DNA of 64,000 nt from CAVRQM01 sp963756975 (GTDB taxonomy: Bacteria; Pseudomonadota; Alphaproteobacteria; Acetobacterales; Acetobacteraceae), in NCBI GenBank assembly GCA_963756975.1, contig CAVWPS010000002.1, positions 2,108,001-2,172,000 on the forward strand, written 5' to 3'. The translations under genes were made by a program, and so were the position numbers. The notes under the pieces are model-generated. The model searched no databases and had not been told where the DNA came from. It was given only the letters and a program-made list of their open reading frames with translations. This document shows, piece by piece, positions 48,535 to 57,003 of this stretch (within the stretch, counting starts at the first letter, position 1; every line of letters begins with the position of its first letter).

Positions 48535-49584
48535 TTACGGGTGCGCGTGGCTCAGGAAGAACCGGATCATTTCGGCGGTCGCGTCCGGGCCGTTCGGGTC
48601 CGTGTACGATCCCGCCTTGTCGCCGCCGAACCAGGCGTGGCCGGCGCCCTGCACCGACCATTGCTCGATCATCGTGCGCCCGTCCTCCGCCGCGTATTTT
48701 TTGCGGCGATACGCGTAACCGCCCTTCTGGCCGCTGTCCTCGCGACACGCGAGGTCGTGACCGCGCGCGAGTTGCGCCACGATCGCGTCGGCGTTGCTGG
48801 CGTCGACGGTGGTGTCTCGGTCGCCCTGAAACAGGATCGTCGGCACGATGCGCGGCGATACCTCGGCATGGCGCGCCGTCGCGGACCGGCCCTTCATCGC
48901 CATCAGCGCCGAGCCGACGTCGTGCGCGGATCCGGCCGGCAAACCGGAATGGATGCCCGCCGCCGCGTATAGATCGGGGTAGGTGTCGGCCATGATCGCG
49001 GCGGCGGCGCCACCGGCGGACAGGCCGGCGACGTAGATGCGGTCACGCTGCACGGCGTAGCTGCGCGCCACGTCGAGCGTGATGCCGGCGATCAGCGACG
49101 GCTCGCCACGGTCGCGATGCTGGTCCTCGCCGCGGAACCAATTCCAGCAGACCTGCGGGTTGGCACTTCGGATCTGGCCCGGATACGCCACGAGGAATGT
49201 CTGGCGCTCGGCGGCGAGGTTCATGCGCGTGCCGGCCGCGAAATCGTCGGGCGATTGGGTGCAGCCGTGCAGCATGACGATCAGCGGCACGGCTTTGCCG
49301 GTGTACCCGCTCGGCACGTATAGTTTGTAGGGCCGGGTGCCGGCGGCGTTGGTGAAGGACAGCGACAGGAAGCGTCCCTTGCCCGGCGCGGAGACCGGCT
49401 CGGCGACGCCGTCGATGATCGGCCCACCTGGGATAGGGAGGCGCGGCTCGGGCCGGGCCTGCTCGCCGAACCGCAGCATCGCGGTCGCCTCCATCAGCCG
49501 GCCGGCTCTGGTCAGGCGGGTCGCTTCGATCATGCGTTCGGAAAGGGTCGTGTTCATCAAACCAAAATCCTCGAAATATGCCAT
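48535..49584 (-). CDS. PHB-depolymerase-type esterase
   Basis: A 349-residue alpha/beta hydrolase of the LpqC/PhaZ group. Oxyanion HGCTQSPDDFAAGTRMN; nucleophile in VAGLSAGGAAAAIMA (GLSAGG, near residue 192); acid in LFQGDRDTTVDASNA; His in VQGAGHAWFGGD. CWNWFRGEDQHRDRGEPSLIAGI is a family block. No signal peptide, so it is an intracellular depolymerase or polyester/feruloyl-type esterase. One base separates its ATG from the stop of the CopG-like regulator gene, the pair being a common arrangement. Confidence 0.88.
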   Translation of the reverse strand: MAYFEDFGLMNTTLSERMIEATRLTRAGRLMEATAMLRFGEQARPEPRLPIPGGPIIDGVAEPVSAPGKGRFLSLSFTNAAGTRPYKLYVPSGYTGKAVPLIVMLHGCTQSPDDFAAGTRMNLAAERQTFLVAYPGQIRSANPQVCWNWFRGEDQHRDRGEPSLIAGITLDVARSYAVQRDRIYVAGLSAGGAAAAIMADTYPDLYAAAGIHSGLPAGSAHDVGSALMAMKGRSATARHAEVSPRIVPTILFQGDRDTTVDASNADAIVAQLARGHDLACREDSGQKGGYAYRRKKYAAEDGRTMIEQWSVQGAGHAWFGGDKAGSYTDPNGPDATAEMIRFFLSHAHP

Positions 49585-49585
49585 C

Positions 49586-49993
49586 TCAGACCGTCCGGTC
49601 GGCGAGCGCCGCCTTGACCTCGGCGGATGCGTGCAACGCGCCCAACACGGTCACGGACGCGATCGCGTCGCGCGCGAGTTCCGGAGTGACGTCGTGGGCG
49701 ATGCTGGCGAGACCGAGCACGTTGACGTGCAGCGGATTGCCGTCACGCCGCGCCGCTTCCAGCTCGTGACGTGTGTAGTGACGCAGCCCGAGTTCCAGCC
49801 GGCTGCGCTCGACCGAGCTGCCGATCGCCTTCGCATGGCGCTCGAGCTGGTTGCGGATGGCGGTCCGGATGAAATCGGTCCGGTTCGAGTAGAAGCCCTC
49901 GCGCACCATCAGGTCGACATGGCCGAGATCGACGTAGCCGAGATTGATGGTGATCTTCTCGCTGTCGTTCAGCTTCAGCCTAGTCTCAGCCAT
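49586..49993 (-). CDS. CopG-like ribbon-helix-helix transcriptional regulator
   Basis: A 135-residue regulator. The N-terminal half is a ribbon-helix-helix: KITINLGYVDLGHVDLMVREGFYSNRTDFIRTAIRNQLERH. The C-terminal half, NPLHVNVLGLASIAHDVTPELARDAIASVTVLGALHAS, is a separate segment often seen with depolymerase neighbours. It is likely autoregulated through the repeats at 50006-50032 just upstream of its ATG (49991-49993), and probably controls the esterase, which is one base downstream. Confidence 0.85.
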   Translation of the reverse strand: MAETRLKLNDSEKITINLGYVDLGHVDLMVREGFYSNRTDFIRTAIRNQLERHAKAIGSSVERSRLELGLRHYTRHELEAARRDGNPLHVNVLGLASIAHDVTPELARDAIASVTVLGALHASAEVKAALADRTV

Positions 49994-50005
49994 AACCGTG
50001 CACCG

Positions 50006-50032
50006 CCATCCGTATGGATGGTATGTGGATGG
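50006..50032 (-). promoter_or_regulatory. Phased GGATGG repeats, likely operator of the CopG-like regulator
   Basis: CCATCC-GTAT-GGATGG (50006-50021) is a perfect inverted repeat, followed by another GGATGG at 50027-50032. Site starts are 10 and 11 bases apart, one helical turn, as ribbon-helix-helix dimers prefer. The block lies 13 bases upstream of the regulator ATG. Confidence 0.55.
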
Positions 50033-50045
50033 TCCTAGGCTGGGT

Positions 50046-51233
50046 TCAAGATGGGCGGCGTCCGTTGAAGACGAGCTCCTCGTCCAGCGCCAGCATGTCC
50101 CGGTGCAGCATCGACGCCGCCCCGATCGCCGCGCCATCCGGCCCGAGCGCCGAGACCACGAGGCCGGGGATTGGATGGTTGGCCAGCAGATGCCGCCTGA
50201 CCGAGGCGTCGAGTGAAGCGGGATCGTGCCGGAGCAGGACCGATAGCGGGCCGCCCATCACGATCGTGGCTGGGTTGAGCACGGAGACCAGCGTCGCGAT
50301 GCCCCTGCCGAGGTAGTGCGACCACTCGGCCAGGGTCGCGAGCGCGGCTGGCCGGCGGTCGCCGAGGTCGCGGTCGAACGCCTCGATCGTGTCGGCGGTT
50401 CCGCCGTGGACCCGGTGGCGTCCCAGCACCGCCTCGCGGCCGACAAAGCTTTCGAGCGAGCCGGGGAGTGCCGTTTTTGGCGCGAATCCGTGGTCGCCGA
50501 CGATGATGTGGCCGATCTCGCCGGCGTGGCGGTCGTGGCCACGCAGCAGCGCGCCGTCGCTGACGATCCCGCCGCCGACACCGGCGTCCAGCAGCATGTA
50601 GATCGCGTCGGCCGCCGCCGCCGCGCCCGCATGGTAGCGGTCGGCGGCGGCAAAGGCGTTCGCGTCGTTCTCCACGGCGATGAGCGGCAGGTCCGGAAGG
50701 GCCGCTTCGAGCAGCGCCAGGATCGGCACGTCGCGCCAGCCGAGGATCGGGGCGCGGACGATGTTTCCACGCTGGTCGAGCAATCCGGGGATGGCGACGC
50801 CCAACCCACGCAAGGCCTGACCGGGCGGGAGCGCGGCGATGATGGAACGGGTCAAGGCCGCGAGCGCCGCGACGACGGCGGCCGGGTCGGCGCGCTCGGG
50901 GTCGAACGAGCGGCTTGCCCGCCCGACGGGATTGGCCGCGAGGTCGAGGGCGACCACGACAAGGTGGCCGATGCCGATCACCGCGCCGAGGAACACGGCG
51001 TGCGGGCCGTTCAGGCGGACCTGGGCGCCGGGCCGCCCGATCCGGCCGCCCGCCTCGGCCGTGTCCTCCAGCAACAGACCCAAGCCGACAAGGCCCGCGA
51101 CGAGGTTGCCCGCGGTCGATCGGGTCAGGTGCAGTGAGCGTGCGAGGTCGGCGCGGCTCATCGCCCCCGACCGGAACAGGGCCTCCAGAACCCGGGTCTC
51201 GTTGATGTGGCGAACCGCGCGCGGCATCGACAT
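50046..51233 (-). CDS. ROK family transcriptional repressor (NagC/XylR type)
   Basis: A 395-residue ROK regulator. N-terminal winged helix (about residues 8-70: HINETRVLEALFRSGAMSRADLARSL.LTRSTAGNLV). The ROK domain has LRGLGVAIPGLLD, VENDANAFAAADR, YMLLDAGVGGGIVSDG and ATIVMGGPLS. The zinc signature CxCGxxGC is replaced by GDHGFAPKTALPGSLES, so the zinc site seems lost. It diverges from the sugar cluster across a gap holding an AT-rich palindrome, so it very likely represses that cluster until a sugar or phosphosugar binds. Confidence 0.9.
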   Translation of the reverse strand: MSMPRAVRHINETRVLEALFRSGAMSRADLARSLHLTRSTAGNLVAGLVGLGLLLEDTAEAGGRIGRPGAQVRLNGPHAVFLGAVIGIGHLVVVALDLAANPVGRASRSFDPERADPAAVVAALAALTRSIIAALPPGQALRGLGVAIPGLLDQRGNIVRAPILGWRDVPILALLEAALPDLPLIAVENDANAFAAADRYHAGAAAAADAIYMLLDAGVGGGIVSDGALLRGHDRHAGEIGHIIVGDHGFAPKTALPGSLESFVGREAVLGRHRVHGGTADTIEAFDRDLGDRRPAALATLAEWSHYLGRGIATLVSVLNPATIVMGGPLSVLLRHDPASLDASVRRHLLANHPIPGLVVSALGPDGAAIGAASMLHRDMLALDEELVFNGRRPS

Positions 51234-51276
51234 CGGCTGATCCTGTGTTGCGGCTGCTCCGGCTGTAGCGGCGCGG

Positions 51277-51319
51277 TTGACCGGCCGCCACGACCATGTT
51301 TGTATTCAATCAATACAAA
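51277..51319 (+). promoter_or_regulatory. Sugar-cluster promoter with ROK-type operator
   Basis: TTGACC (51277-51282), 17 bases, TTGTAT (51300-51305) forms a promoter. Covering the -10 is the perfect repeat TTTGTATT-N5-AATACAAA (51299-51319), strikingly AT-rich for this genome and similar in style to NagC/Mlc operators. GGAGG and the GTG start of the first cluster gene follow within 16 bases. Confidence 0.7.
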
Positions 51320-51332
51320 GCGGGAGGCGGCG

Positions 51333-52407
51333 GTGGCGAAGTCGGAGCGGCGGCTGCGGATCGGTGTGTTGGGGGCCGGTCCGATCGCGCAGGCGGCGCA
51401 TTTCGAGAGCTGCACCAAGGCCCGCAACGCCGATCTGGCCGCGATCTGCGACGTCGCCGAGGATCTTCGCGAGCGCATGGCGATCACGCATGGCGCGGGC
51501 AAGACCTACGGCGACTACGACCGGATGCTGGCCGATCCCGAGATCGACGCGGTCATCATCGCGACGTCCGACGCGTTCCACGTCCCGGCCGCGCTGCGCG
51601 CGCTGGAAGCCGGCAAGCACGTCCTGTGCGAGAAACCGCTCGGCGTCACGGTCGAGGAGGTCGAGGCGCTGGGCGAGGCCGTGCGGCGCAGCGGCCGTGT
51701 GTTTCAGGTCGGCCACATGAAGCGGTTCGACGCGGGGATCGAGGCGGCGAAGGCGTTCATCGAGACGGAGATGGGCGAACTGGTCGCGCTGAAAGCCTGG
51801 TATTGCGACAGCACGCACCGTTACGCGGTGACGGACGCGGTGCAGCCGTTGATCGTGGCGAGCGCCAACGCGCGCAAGCCCGCTGGCAATCCGAAGGCCG
51901 ATCTGCGGCGCTACTACATGCTCGCGCACGGCTGCCATCTGATCGACACCGCGCGCCATCTGGCGGGCGACATCCTGGCGGTGCGTGCCCGGCTGTCCGA
52001 ACGGGCCGGCATGTGGTGCTGGTTCGTCGATGTGGAGTTCGCGAACGGCACGCTGGGGCATCTCGATCTGACCGTCGCGGTCCGCATGGACTGGCACGAG
52101 GGATTTCCAGATCTACGGCCAGAACGGCAGCGTGCTCGGCCGCACCTTCAACCCTTGGTATTACCGCAGCAGCGAGGTCGACATTTTTCGCGAGGCGGAC
52201 GGCGCGACGCATCGCGTGCTCGGTGCCGACGGGCATTTCTACCGCCGGCAGGTCGAGGCGTTCGCCGACGTCGTGCTGAACGGCGCGCCGATGCGGGGGG
52301 CGTCCGTCGACGACGGCATCGCATCGGTGCGCGCGATGGTCGCGATCGCGCGTTCGGCTGAAAGCGGCGAGCGGGTCGTGCTGGCCGAAACGTCGGGGGG
52401 CATCTGA
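51333..52407 (+). CDS. Gfo/Idh/MocA family oxidoreductase, frame broken by one extra T
   Basis: A 357-residue NAD(P)-dependent dehydrogenase after dropping one T from TTT at 52104-52106. Rossmann fold RIGVLGAGPIAQAAHF (residues about 7-22), AVIIATSDAFH, then the family lysine motif HVLCEKPLGVTVEE. The C-terminal domain has HGCHLIDTARHLAGD. After the break come QIYGQNGSVLGRTFNPW and HFYRRQVEAFADVVLNG. GTG at 51333 behind GGGAGG. It oxidises a sugar, cyclitol or derived acid. First gene of the cluster; the stop overlaps the next ATG (TGATG). Confidence 0.87.
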
Positions 52408-53247
52408 TGCGGCTCGGGTATTTTCGCGAAAACGTTCGACGGGACCGACCCGCGCATCGTGCTCGATGCGGTGGCGGCGGCGGGGTTTTCGTCCGCGCAA
52501 TACAACATGGCCTGTTCCGGACTGCCGGCGATGCCGGACGCGATCGCGCCCGCGGTTTCGCGCGCTGTCGTGACGGCGGCCGAGATGACCGGCGTGCGGA
52601 TCGACGCTGTCTCGGGCACGTACAACATGATCCATCCCGATCCGGCCGTGCGCGCCCGGGGATTGGCGCGCTTGACCGTGCTGGCCGCTGCCGGATTGCC
52701 GACGCGGCTGATCACGCTGTGCACCGGCACGCGCGATCCGGACGATCAGTGGCGCGGTCACCCCGGCAACGACGAGCCGGATGCGTGGCGCGACCTGCTG
52801 GATGCGATGAACGCGGCGGTCGAGATTGCCGAGCGGCACGATGTCGATCTCGGGATCGAGCCGGAGCTGGCCAACGTGGTGAACTCCGCCGCGCGCGCCA
52901 AGCGACTGATCGAGGAAATCGGCAGCGCCCGTGTGAAGATCGTGCTCGATCCGGCCAATTTGTTCGAGGTCGCGACGGCTGCCGAGCAGCGCGACATCGT
53001 GTCTGCGGCGGTGGATTTGCTGGGCGACCGGATCGCGATGACGCACGCGAAGGATCGCACGGCGGACGGTGCGTTCACCACGGCCGGTCAGGGCGTACTC
53101 GACTATCCGCATTATCTGGACCGGTTGAAGCGCGCGGGGTTCGACGGCGCGCTGGTGACGCACGGGCTTGCGGCGACGGAGGCGGCCGGGGTTGCCGCGT
53201 TTCTGCGCAAGGCCTGCCGCGACGCGGGGATCGAGTTGGGCGCGTGA
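52407..53247 (+). CDS. Sugar phosphate isomerase/epimerase (xylose-isomerase-like TIM barrel), frame broken by one G
   Basis: A 279-residue AP-endonuclease-2-like TIM barrel. As written, the first codons go wrong; dropping one G from CGGG near 52416 gives MRLGIFAKTFDGTDPRIVLD, which joins the long frame AVAAAGFSSAQYNMAC. Metal-site regions: DLGIEPELANVVN, VKIVLDPANLF and AMTHAKD, where Glu, Asp and His bind the metal. These enzymes interconvert ketoses or keto-acids. Second gene of the cluster; overlaps the hydrolase start (GTGA). Confidence 0.85.
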
Positions 53248-54047
53248 CCAAATTCGTGCGCGACGGCGTGGCGCTGAATGCCGATGGGTTCGACGGGCCC
53301 GGCGCGATCATCTTCCAGCACGGGCTTTGCGGCGATGCGCGGCAGCCCGCCGACGTCTTTCCGGTCGCGTTCGCGGATCGCCGGCTGACGCTGGAATGCC
53401 GGGGACATGGCGGGTCGGAGGCCGGCGATCCGGCCGCGTTCTCGATCGCGACATTCGCGGACGACCTTGCCGCGCTGATCGAGGCGAAAGCGATCGGCCC
53501 CTGCATCGTCGGCGGCATTTCGATGGGCGCCGCGATCGCGCTGCGGCTCGCGGTCACGCGCCCCGATCTGGTGCGGGCCCTGGTGCTGGCGCGTCCGGCG
53601 TGGGTCACCGACGCGGCACCGCCGAACATGGCACCGAACCTTCTTGTGGGCGATCTGCTCGCGCAGCATCCCGCGGCCGAAGCCCGCGACATGTTCGAGC
53701 GGACCGACATCGTGGCGCGGCTCACGGCCGAGGCGCCGGATAATCTGGCGTCGCTGCGCGGCTTCTTCGACCGCGCGCCGCAGACGGTCACCGCCGAGCT
53801 GCTGCGCCGTATTTCGGCCGACGGTCCGGGGGTCGACCGGGACCAGGTGAGCGGCATCGCGATGCCGACGCTGGTGATCGGGCACGGACGCGACGCGGTT
53901 CACCCGTTGGCGCACGCGGAAGCTTTGGCCGAGCTGATTCCCGGCGCGTGGCTCGACATCATTCCGCCGAAAGCCGACGACCCGGACGGCTACCGGGCCG
54001 GGTTTCGGGCGGCGCTCGATCAATTCCTGCAGGAGTGCGACCGATGA
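53244..54047 (+). CDS. Alpha/beta hydrolase (lactonase-like)
   Basis: A 267-residue alpha/beta hydrolase starting with GTG at 53244. FQHGLCGD is the oxyanion region; the nucleophile elbow is IVGGISMGAAIALRLA (GISMG, near residue 93). The acid is around VIGHGRDAVHPLAHA; the usual C-terminal His is unclear, since the end reads IIPPKADDPDGYRAGF. 3-oxoadipate enol-lactonases and sugar lactonases look like this. In a cluster with sugar dehydrogenases, opening a lactone is a sensible but unproven job. Confidence 0.8.
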   Translation: MTKFVRDGVALNADGFDGPGAIIFQHGLCGDARQPADVFPVAFADRRLTLECRGHGGSEAGDPAAFSIATFADDLAALIEAKAIGPCIVGGISMGAAIALRLAVTRPDLVRALVLARPAWVTDAAPPNMAPNLLVGDLLAQHPAAEARDMFERTDIVARLTAEAPDNLASLRGFFDRAPQTVTAELLRRISADGPGVDRDQVSGIAMPTLVIGHGRDAVHPLAHAEALAELIPGAWLDIIPPKADDPDGYRAGFRAALDQFLQECDR

Positions 54048-54730
54048 CACAAAAACTCGACAAATTGCCGCGCGACCGATTGCTCGCCGAGATGTCGCTC
54101 TGGTCCGCCGATCTCGGGCGGCTCACGGACGACATCGCACGGATCGAGCCGTTCACGGACATCTTCCATATCGATGTCGCGGACGGGCATTTCTCCCCCG
54201 CCATGCTGTTCTTCCCCGACCTCGTCGCCGTCACCCGCAAGGCGACCGTAAAGCCGCTGCATGTGCACTTGATGGTGGACGACGACATTCTGTTCACGCA
54301 GGTCGAGCAGTTCGCCGATGCGGGGGCCGACCTGATCAGCGTGCATCTGGAAAACGAACCGATCGAGGAGGCGCTTGCGGAGATCGAGCGTCGCGGGCTT
54401 GCCGCCGGATTGGTGGCGCAACTGCACACGCCGGTTGCGAAAGTCGCGCCGTATCTCGACCGGATCGCGATGTTCACGCTGCTCGGCACGCGCATGGGCG
54501 TGAAGGGGCAGGGGCTCGATGAGGCCGCACCGGCCCGGTTGCGGGAGGCGCGGCGTGCGATCGGCGGGCGCAAGGTGATCCTGGCGGCCGATGGCGGCAT
54601 CCGCGAGAACACCGTGCCGCAACTGCGCGCGTCGGGGGCGGAGACGATCGTCATGGGCTCGCTCGCGTTCGGCGCGCCCGATCTGCGCACGCGCATGGGT
54701 TGGGTGCACGCCCAAGCGCTCGACGGGTGA
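54044..54730 (+). CDS. Ribulose-phosphate 3-epimerase family protein
   Basis: A 228-residue TIM barrel. Key residues: S in EMSLWSADL, FHIDVADGHFSPAMLF (HxD metal site), LHVHLMVDD (second His), LISVHLEN, and VILAADGGIRENT (catalytic Asp). The GMG motif is altered to LGTRMGVKGQ. Specificity for ribulose 5-phosphate is doubtful; allulose-6-phosphate 3-epimerase (AlsE) and other ketose-phosphate epimerases are in this family, and a ROK kinase directly downstream mirrors alsE-alsK. Starts within the hydrolase stop (ATGA), behind AGGAG. Confidence 0.87.
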   Translation: MTQKLDKLPRDRLLAEMSLWSADLGRLTDDIARIEPFTDIFHIDVADGHFSPAMLFFPDLVAVTRKATVKPLHVHLMVDDDILFTQVEQFADAGADLISVHLENEPIEEALAEIERRGLAAGLVAQLHTPVAKVAPYLDRIAMFTLLGTRMGVKGQGLDEAAPARLREARRAIGGRKVILAADGGIRENTVPQLRASGAETIVMGSLAFGAPDLRTRMGWVHAQALDG

Positions 54731-55656
54731 CGCTCGCGATCGGGATCGATCTCGGCGGCACGCAGGTCCGCGCCGCCTTGGTCGACGCAAGCGGTGCGGT
54801 CGTGTCGCGCGCGTCGGATGCGACCGATGTTCTAGGCGGGCCCACGCGGGTGCTCGACCAGATGCGCCGGCTAGTGGCCGAAATATCCGCCGGGCACGAA
54901 AAGGTCGAGGCGGCGGGTGTTTGCGCGCCCGGCCCGCTCGATAGCGAAACCGGGATGGTGCTCGATATTCCCACATTGCCCGGGTGGCGGAATTTCCCGC
55001 TGCGCGATGCGCTCGCCGACGCTCTCGAATTGCCTGTCGTGCTCGAGAACGACGGCATCGCCGCCGCGTACGGGGAGTGGAAGCACGGGGCCGGACGCGG
55101 GCTGCGGCACATGGTCTACGTCACTGTCAGCACCGGCATCGGCGGCGGCGTGGTGGTCGACGGTCATCTGCTGCACGGACGGCGCGGGATGGCGGCGCAT
55201 GTCGGTCACATGCCGATCGACATGAACGGCCCCGTCTGCTCGTGTGGCGGTATCGGCTGTTTCGAGGCGCTGGCGGCCGGACCGGCGTTCGGCCGGGCGG
55301 GACGGGCGGCGGCCGGACGCGGCGGCCTGCTCGCCAAAATCGCCGGACCGGTCGAGGCGCGGCACGTGGTCGACGCGGCCCGCCTCGGCGATCCGGACGC
55401 GTTGCGGCTGGTGGAGTTGGAGGCCGAATATCTCGGCGTCGGGTTCACGGGGCTCATCCATCTTTACAGCCCCGAGCTTGTGATCATGGGCGGCGGCGTG
55501 TCGGCGGCGTTCGACCTGCTCGACGCCCGGATGCACGCCGTCATCCACGCTCGCGCCATGCCGGCGTTTCGCGATGTGACCGTGGTGCGCGCGGGGCTGG
55601 GCGACAACTCCGGCCTGGTGGGTGCCGCTTCGATGGCGCTGGCCTCCATCGGCTGA
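54727..55656 (+). CDS. ROK family sugar kinase
   Basis: A 309-residue ROK kinase. Phosphate-binding LAIGIDLGGTQVRAALVD at the start; catalytic Asp in VVLENDGIAAAYGEW; STGIGGGVVVDG; zinc site HVGHMPIDMNGPVCSCGGIGCFEALA (three Cys plus His, intact, unlike the repressor); LVIMGGGVS near the end. It phosphorylates a hexose or amino sugar; glucokinase and allokinase are candidates. GTG at 54727 overlaps the epimerase stop (GTGA). Confidence 0.9.
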   Translation: MTLAIGIDLGGTQVRAALVDASGAVVSRASDATDVLGGPTRVLDQMRRLVAEISAGHEKVEAAGVCAPGPLDSETGMVLDIPTLPGWRNFPLRDALADALELPVVLENDGIAAAYGEWKHGAGRGLRHMVYVTVSTGIGGGVVVDGHLLHGRRGMAAHVGHMPIDMNGPVCSCGGIGCFEALAAGPAFGRAGRAAAGRGGLLAKIAGPVEARHVVDAARLGDPDALRLVELEAEYLGVGFTGLIHLYSPELVIMGGGVSAAFDLLDARMHAVIHARAMPAFRDVTVVRAGLGDNSGLVGAASMALASIG

Positions 55657-55734
55657 GGCGCGGCTTGCGGCCCGGCAACGGCCATGCGAGCGTTCCTGAT
55701 CCGCCGGAGAGCGGTCACTGAGGGGAACGAGCGA

Positions 55735-57000
55735 ATGGTGAACCGTCCGGTAGCGGCGTTGGCCGCTCTGATGCTGAGTTTCGCGGCCGGGAGCGCACTT
55801 GCGGGGCCGCCGAAAACCAATCTTCTGTCGCAGTGGGACACCGGATCTGACGCGGCCGCGATCGCCAAGTTGGGCGAGATGTTCACCGCCGCCGGTGGCG
55901 TCTGGACGGCGACGTCGATCGCGGGACACACGGCCAACACGATCGCGAAACTGCGCGCCGACGTGGTCGCGGGCGACCCGCCGCCGGCGGTGCAACTGAA
56001 GGGGCCGGAGATCGCCGAGTGGGCGGCGACCGGCATGACGGCCGACCTGAACCCGATCGCCGAGCGCGAGCACTGGGACACGCTGGTCGCCCCGCAGCTC
56101 GTATCGGTGATGAAGCCGAAGGGCACGTGGGTCGCGGCGCCGATGAACATTCATCGCATCAACTGGCTCTGGGCGAGCAAGAAGGCGCTCGACAAGGCCG
56201 GGATCGCGACGATGCCGAAGAACTGGGACGAGTTCAACGCGGACGCCGAGAAGCTGAAGGCCGCCGGACTGATCCCGGTCGCGCACGGCAGCCAGGATTG
56301 GATCGACGCGACGCTGTTCGAGAATGTCGTCTACGGCATGAACATCGACCTGTATCGCAAGGCGCTCGTCAATCTGGACATGGACGCGCTGCGCGGCCCC
56401 GACATGGTCGCCGCGTTCACCGAGTTGCGTAAGATCATCGGCTGGACCGACCCCGGCATGCCGGGCCGCGACTGGGATGCGGCGGCGAACATGATGCTGA
56501 ACGGCAAGGCCGGGTTCTTCTTCATGGGCGACTGGGCGATCGGCACGTTCAACGCCGAGAAGTTCAAATACAACGTGGACTATCTGTGCGCGCAGGGGCC
56601 GTCGAACAACGGCAAGCCCGGGTTCATCCTGAACGCGAACTCGGTCGTGTTCTTCAAGCAGAAAGACCCCGACTACATCGCCGGGCAGGATCTGCTGGCG
56701 CACCTGATCATGTCGCAGCAGTTCCAGACCATCTTCAATCAGGCGAAAGGCTCGATTCCGGCGCGGCTCGACGTGGCCGTGGGTGACGGCTTCAACCCGT
56801 GCCAGGTGATCTCGAAGCACGATCTCGAAGACAGCATCAAGGCCGACACCGTGGTGCTCAGCATGGCGCACAACATGTCGGTGCTTCAGAAGTATCGCGG
56901 CGCGATGATGGAGGTGATCTCGGAGTTCGTGAACACGCCGTCGATGACGCCGCAGGACGCCGCGAGCAAGCTCGGTGATGCCGTCGAAGCGCAGATGTAG
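55735..57000 (+). CDS. ABC transporter sugar-binding protein (extracellular family 1)
   Basis: A 421-residue periplasmic binding protein with signal peptide (PVAALAALMLSFAAGSALAG). Text NLLSQWDTGSDAAAIAKLGEMF, PPPAVQLKGPEIAEWAA, MNIHRINWLWASKKALDKAG and FFFMGDWAIGTFNAE is typical of the glucose/mannose GtsA-type group. SD GAGGGG precedes ATG 55735. It feeds the permeases at 57004-58804. A 78-base gap after the kinase gene is the largest in this part of the cluster, so a secondary promoter is possible. Confidence 0.92.
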   Translation: MVNRPVAALAALMLSFAAGSALAGPPKTNLLSQWDTGSDAAAIAKLGEMFTAAGGVWTATSIAGHTANTIAKLRADVVAGDPPPAVQLKGPEIAEWAATGMTADLNPIAEREHWDTLVAPQLVSVMKPKGTWVAAPMNIHRINWLWASKKALDKAGIATMPKNWDEFNADAEKLKAAGLIPVAHGSQDWIDATLFENVVYGMNIDLYRKALVNLDMDALRGPDMVAAFTELRKIIGWTDPGMPGRDWDAAANMMLNGKAGFFFMGDWAIGTFNAEKFKYNVDYLCAQGPSNNGKPGFILNANSVVFFKQKDPDYIAGQDLLAHLIMSQQFQTIFNQAKGSIPARLDVAVGDGFNPCQVISKHDLEDSIKADTVVLSMAHNMSVLQKYRGAMMEVISEFVNTPSMTPQDAASKLGDAVEAQM

Positions 57001-57003
57001 GCG

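Noticed and set aside
52407..54047. A fusion of a short N-terminus with the alpha/beta hydrolase
   Set aside because: The first 840 bases are the TIM-barrel epimerase in another frame. The hydrolase begins at GTG 53244.
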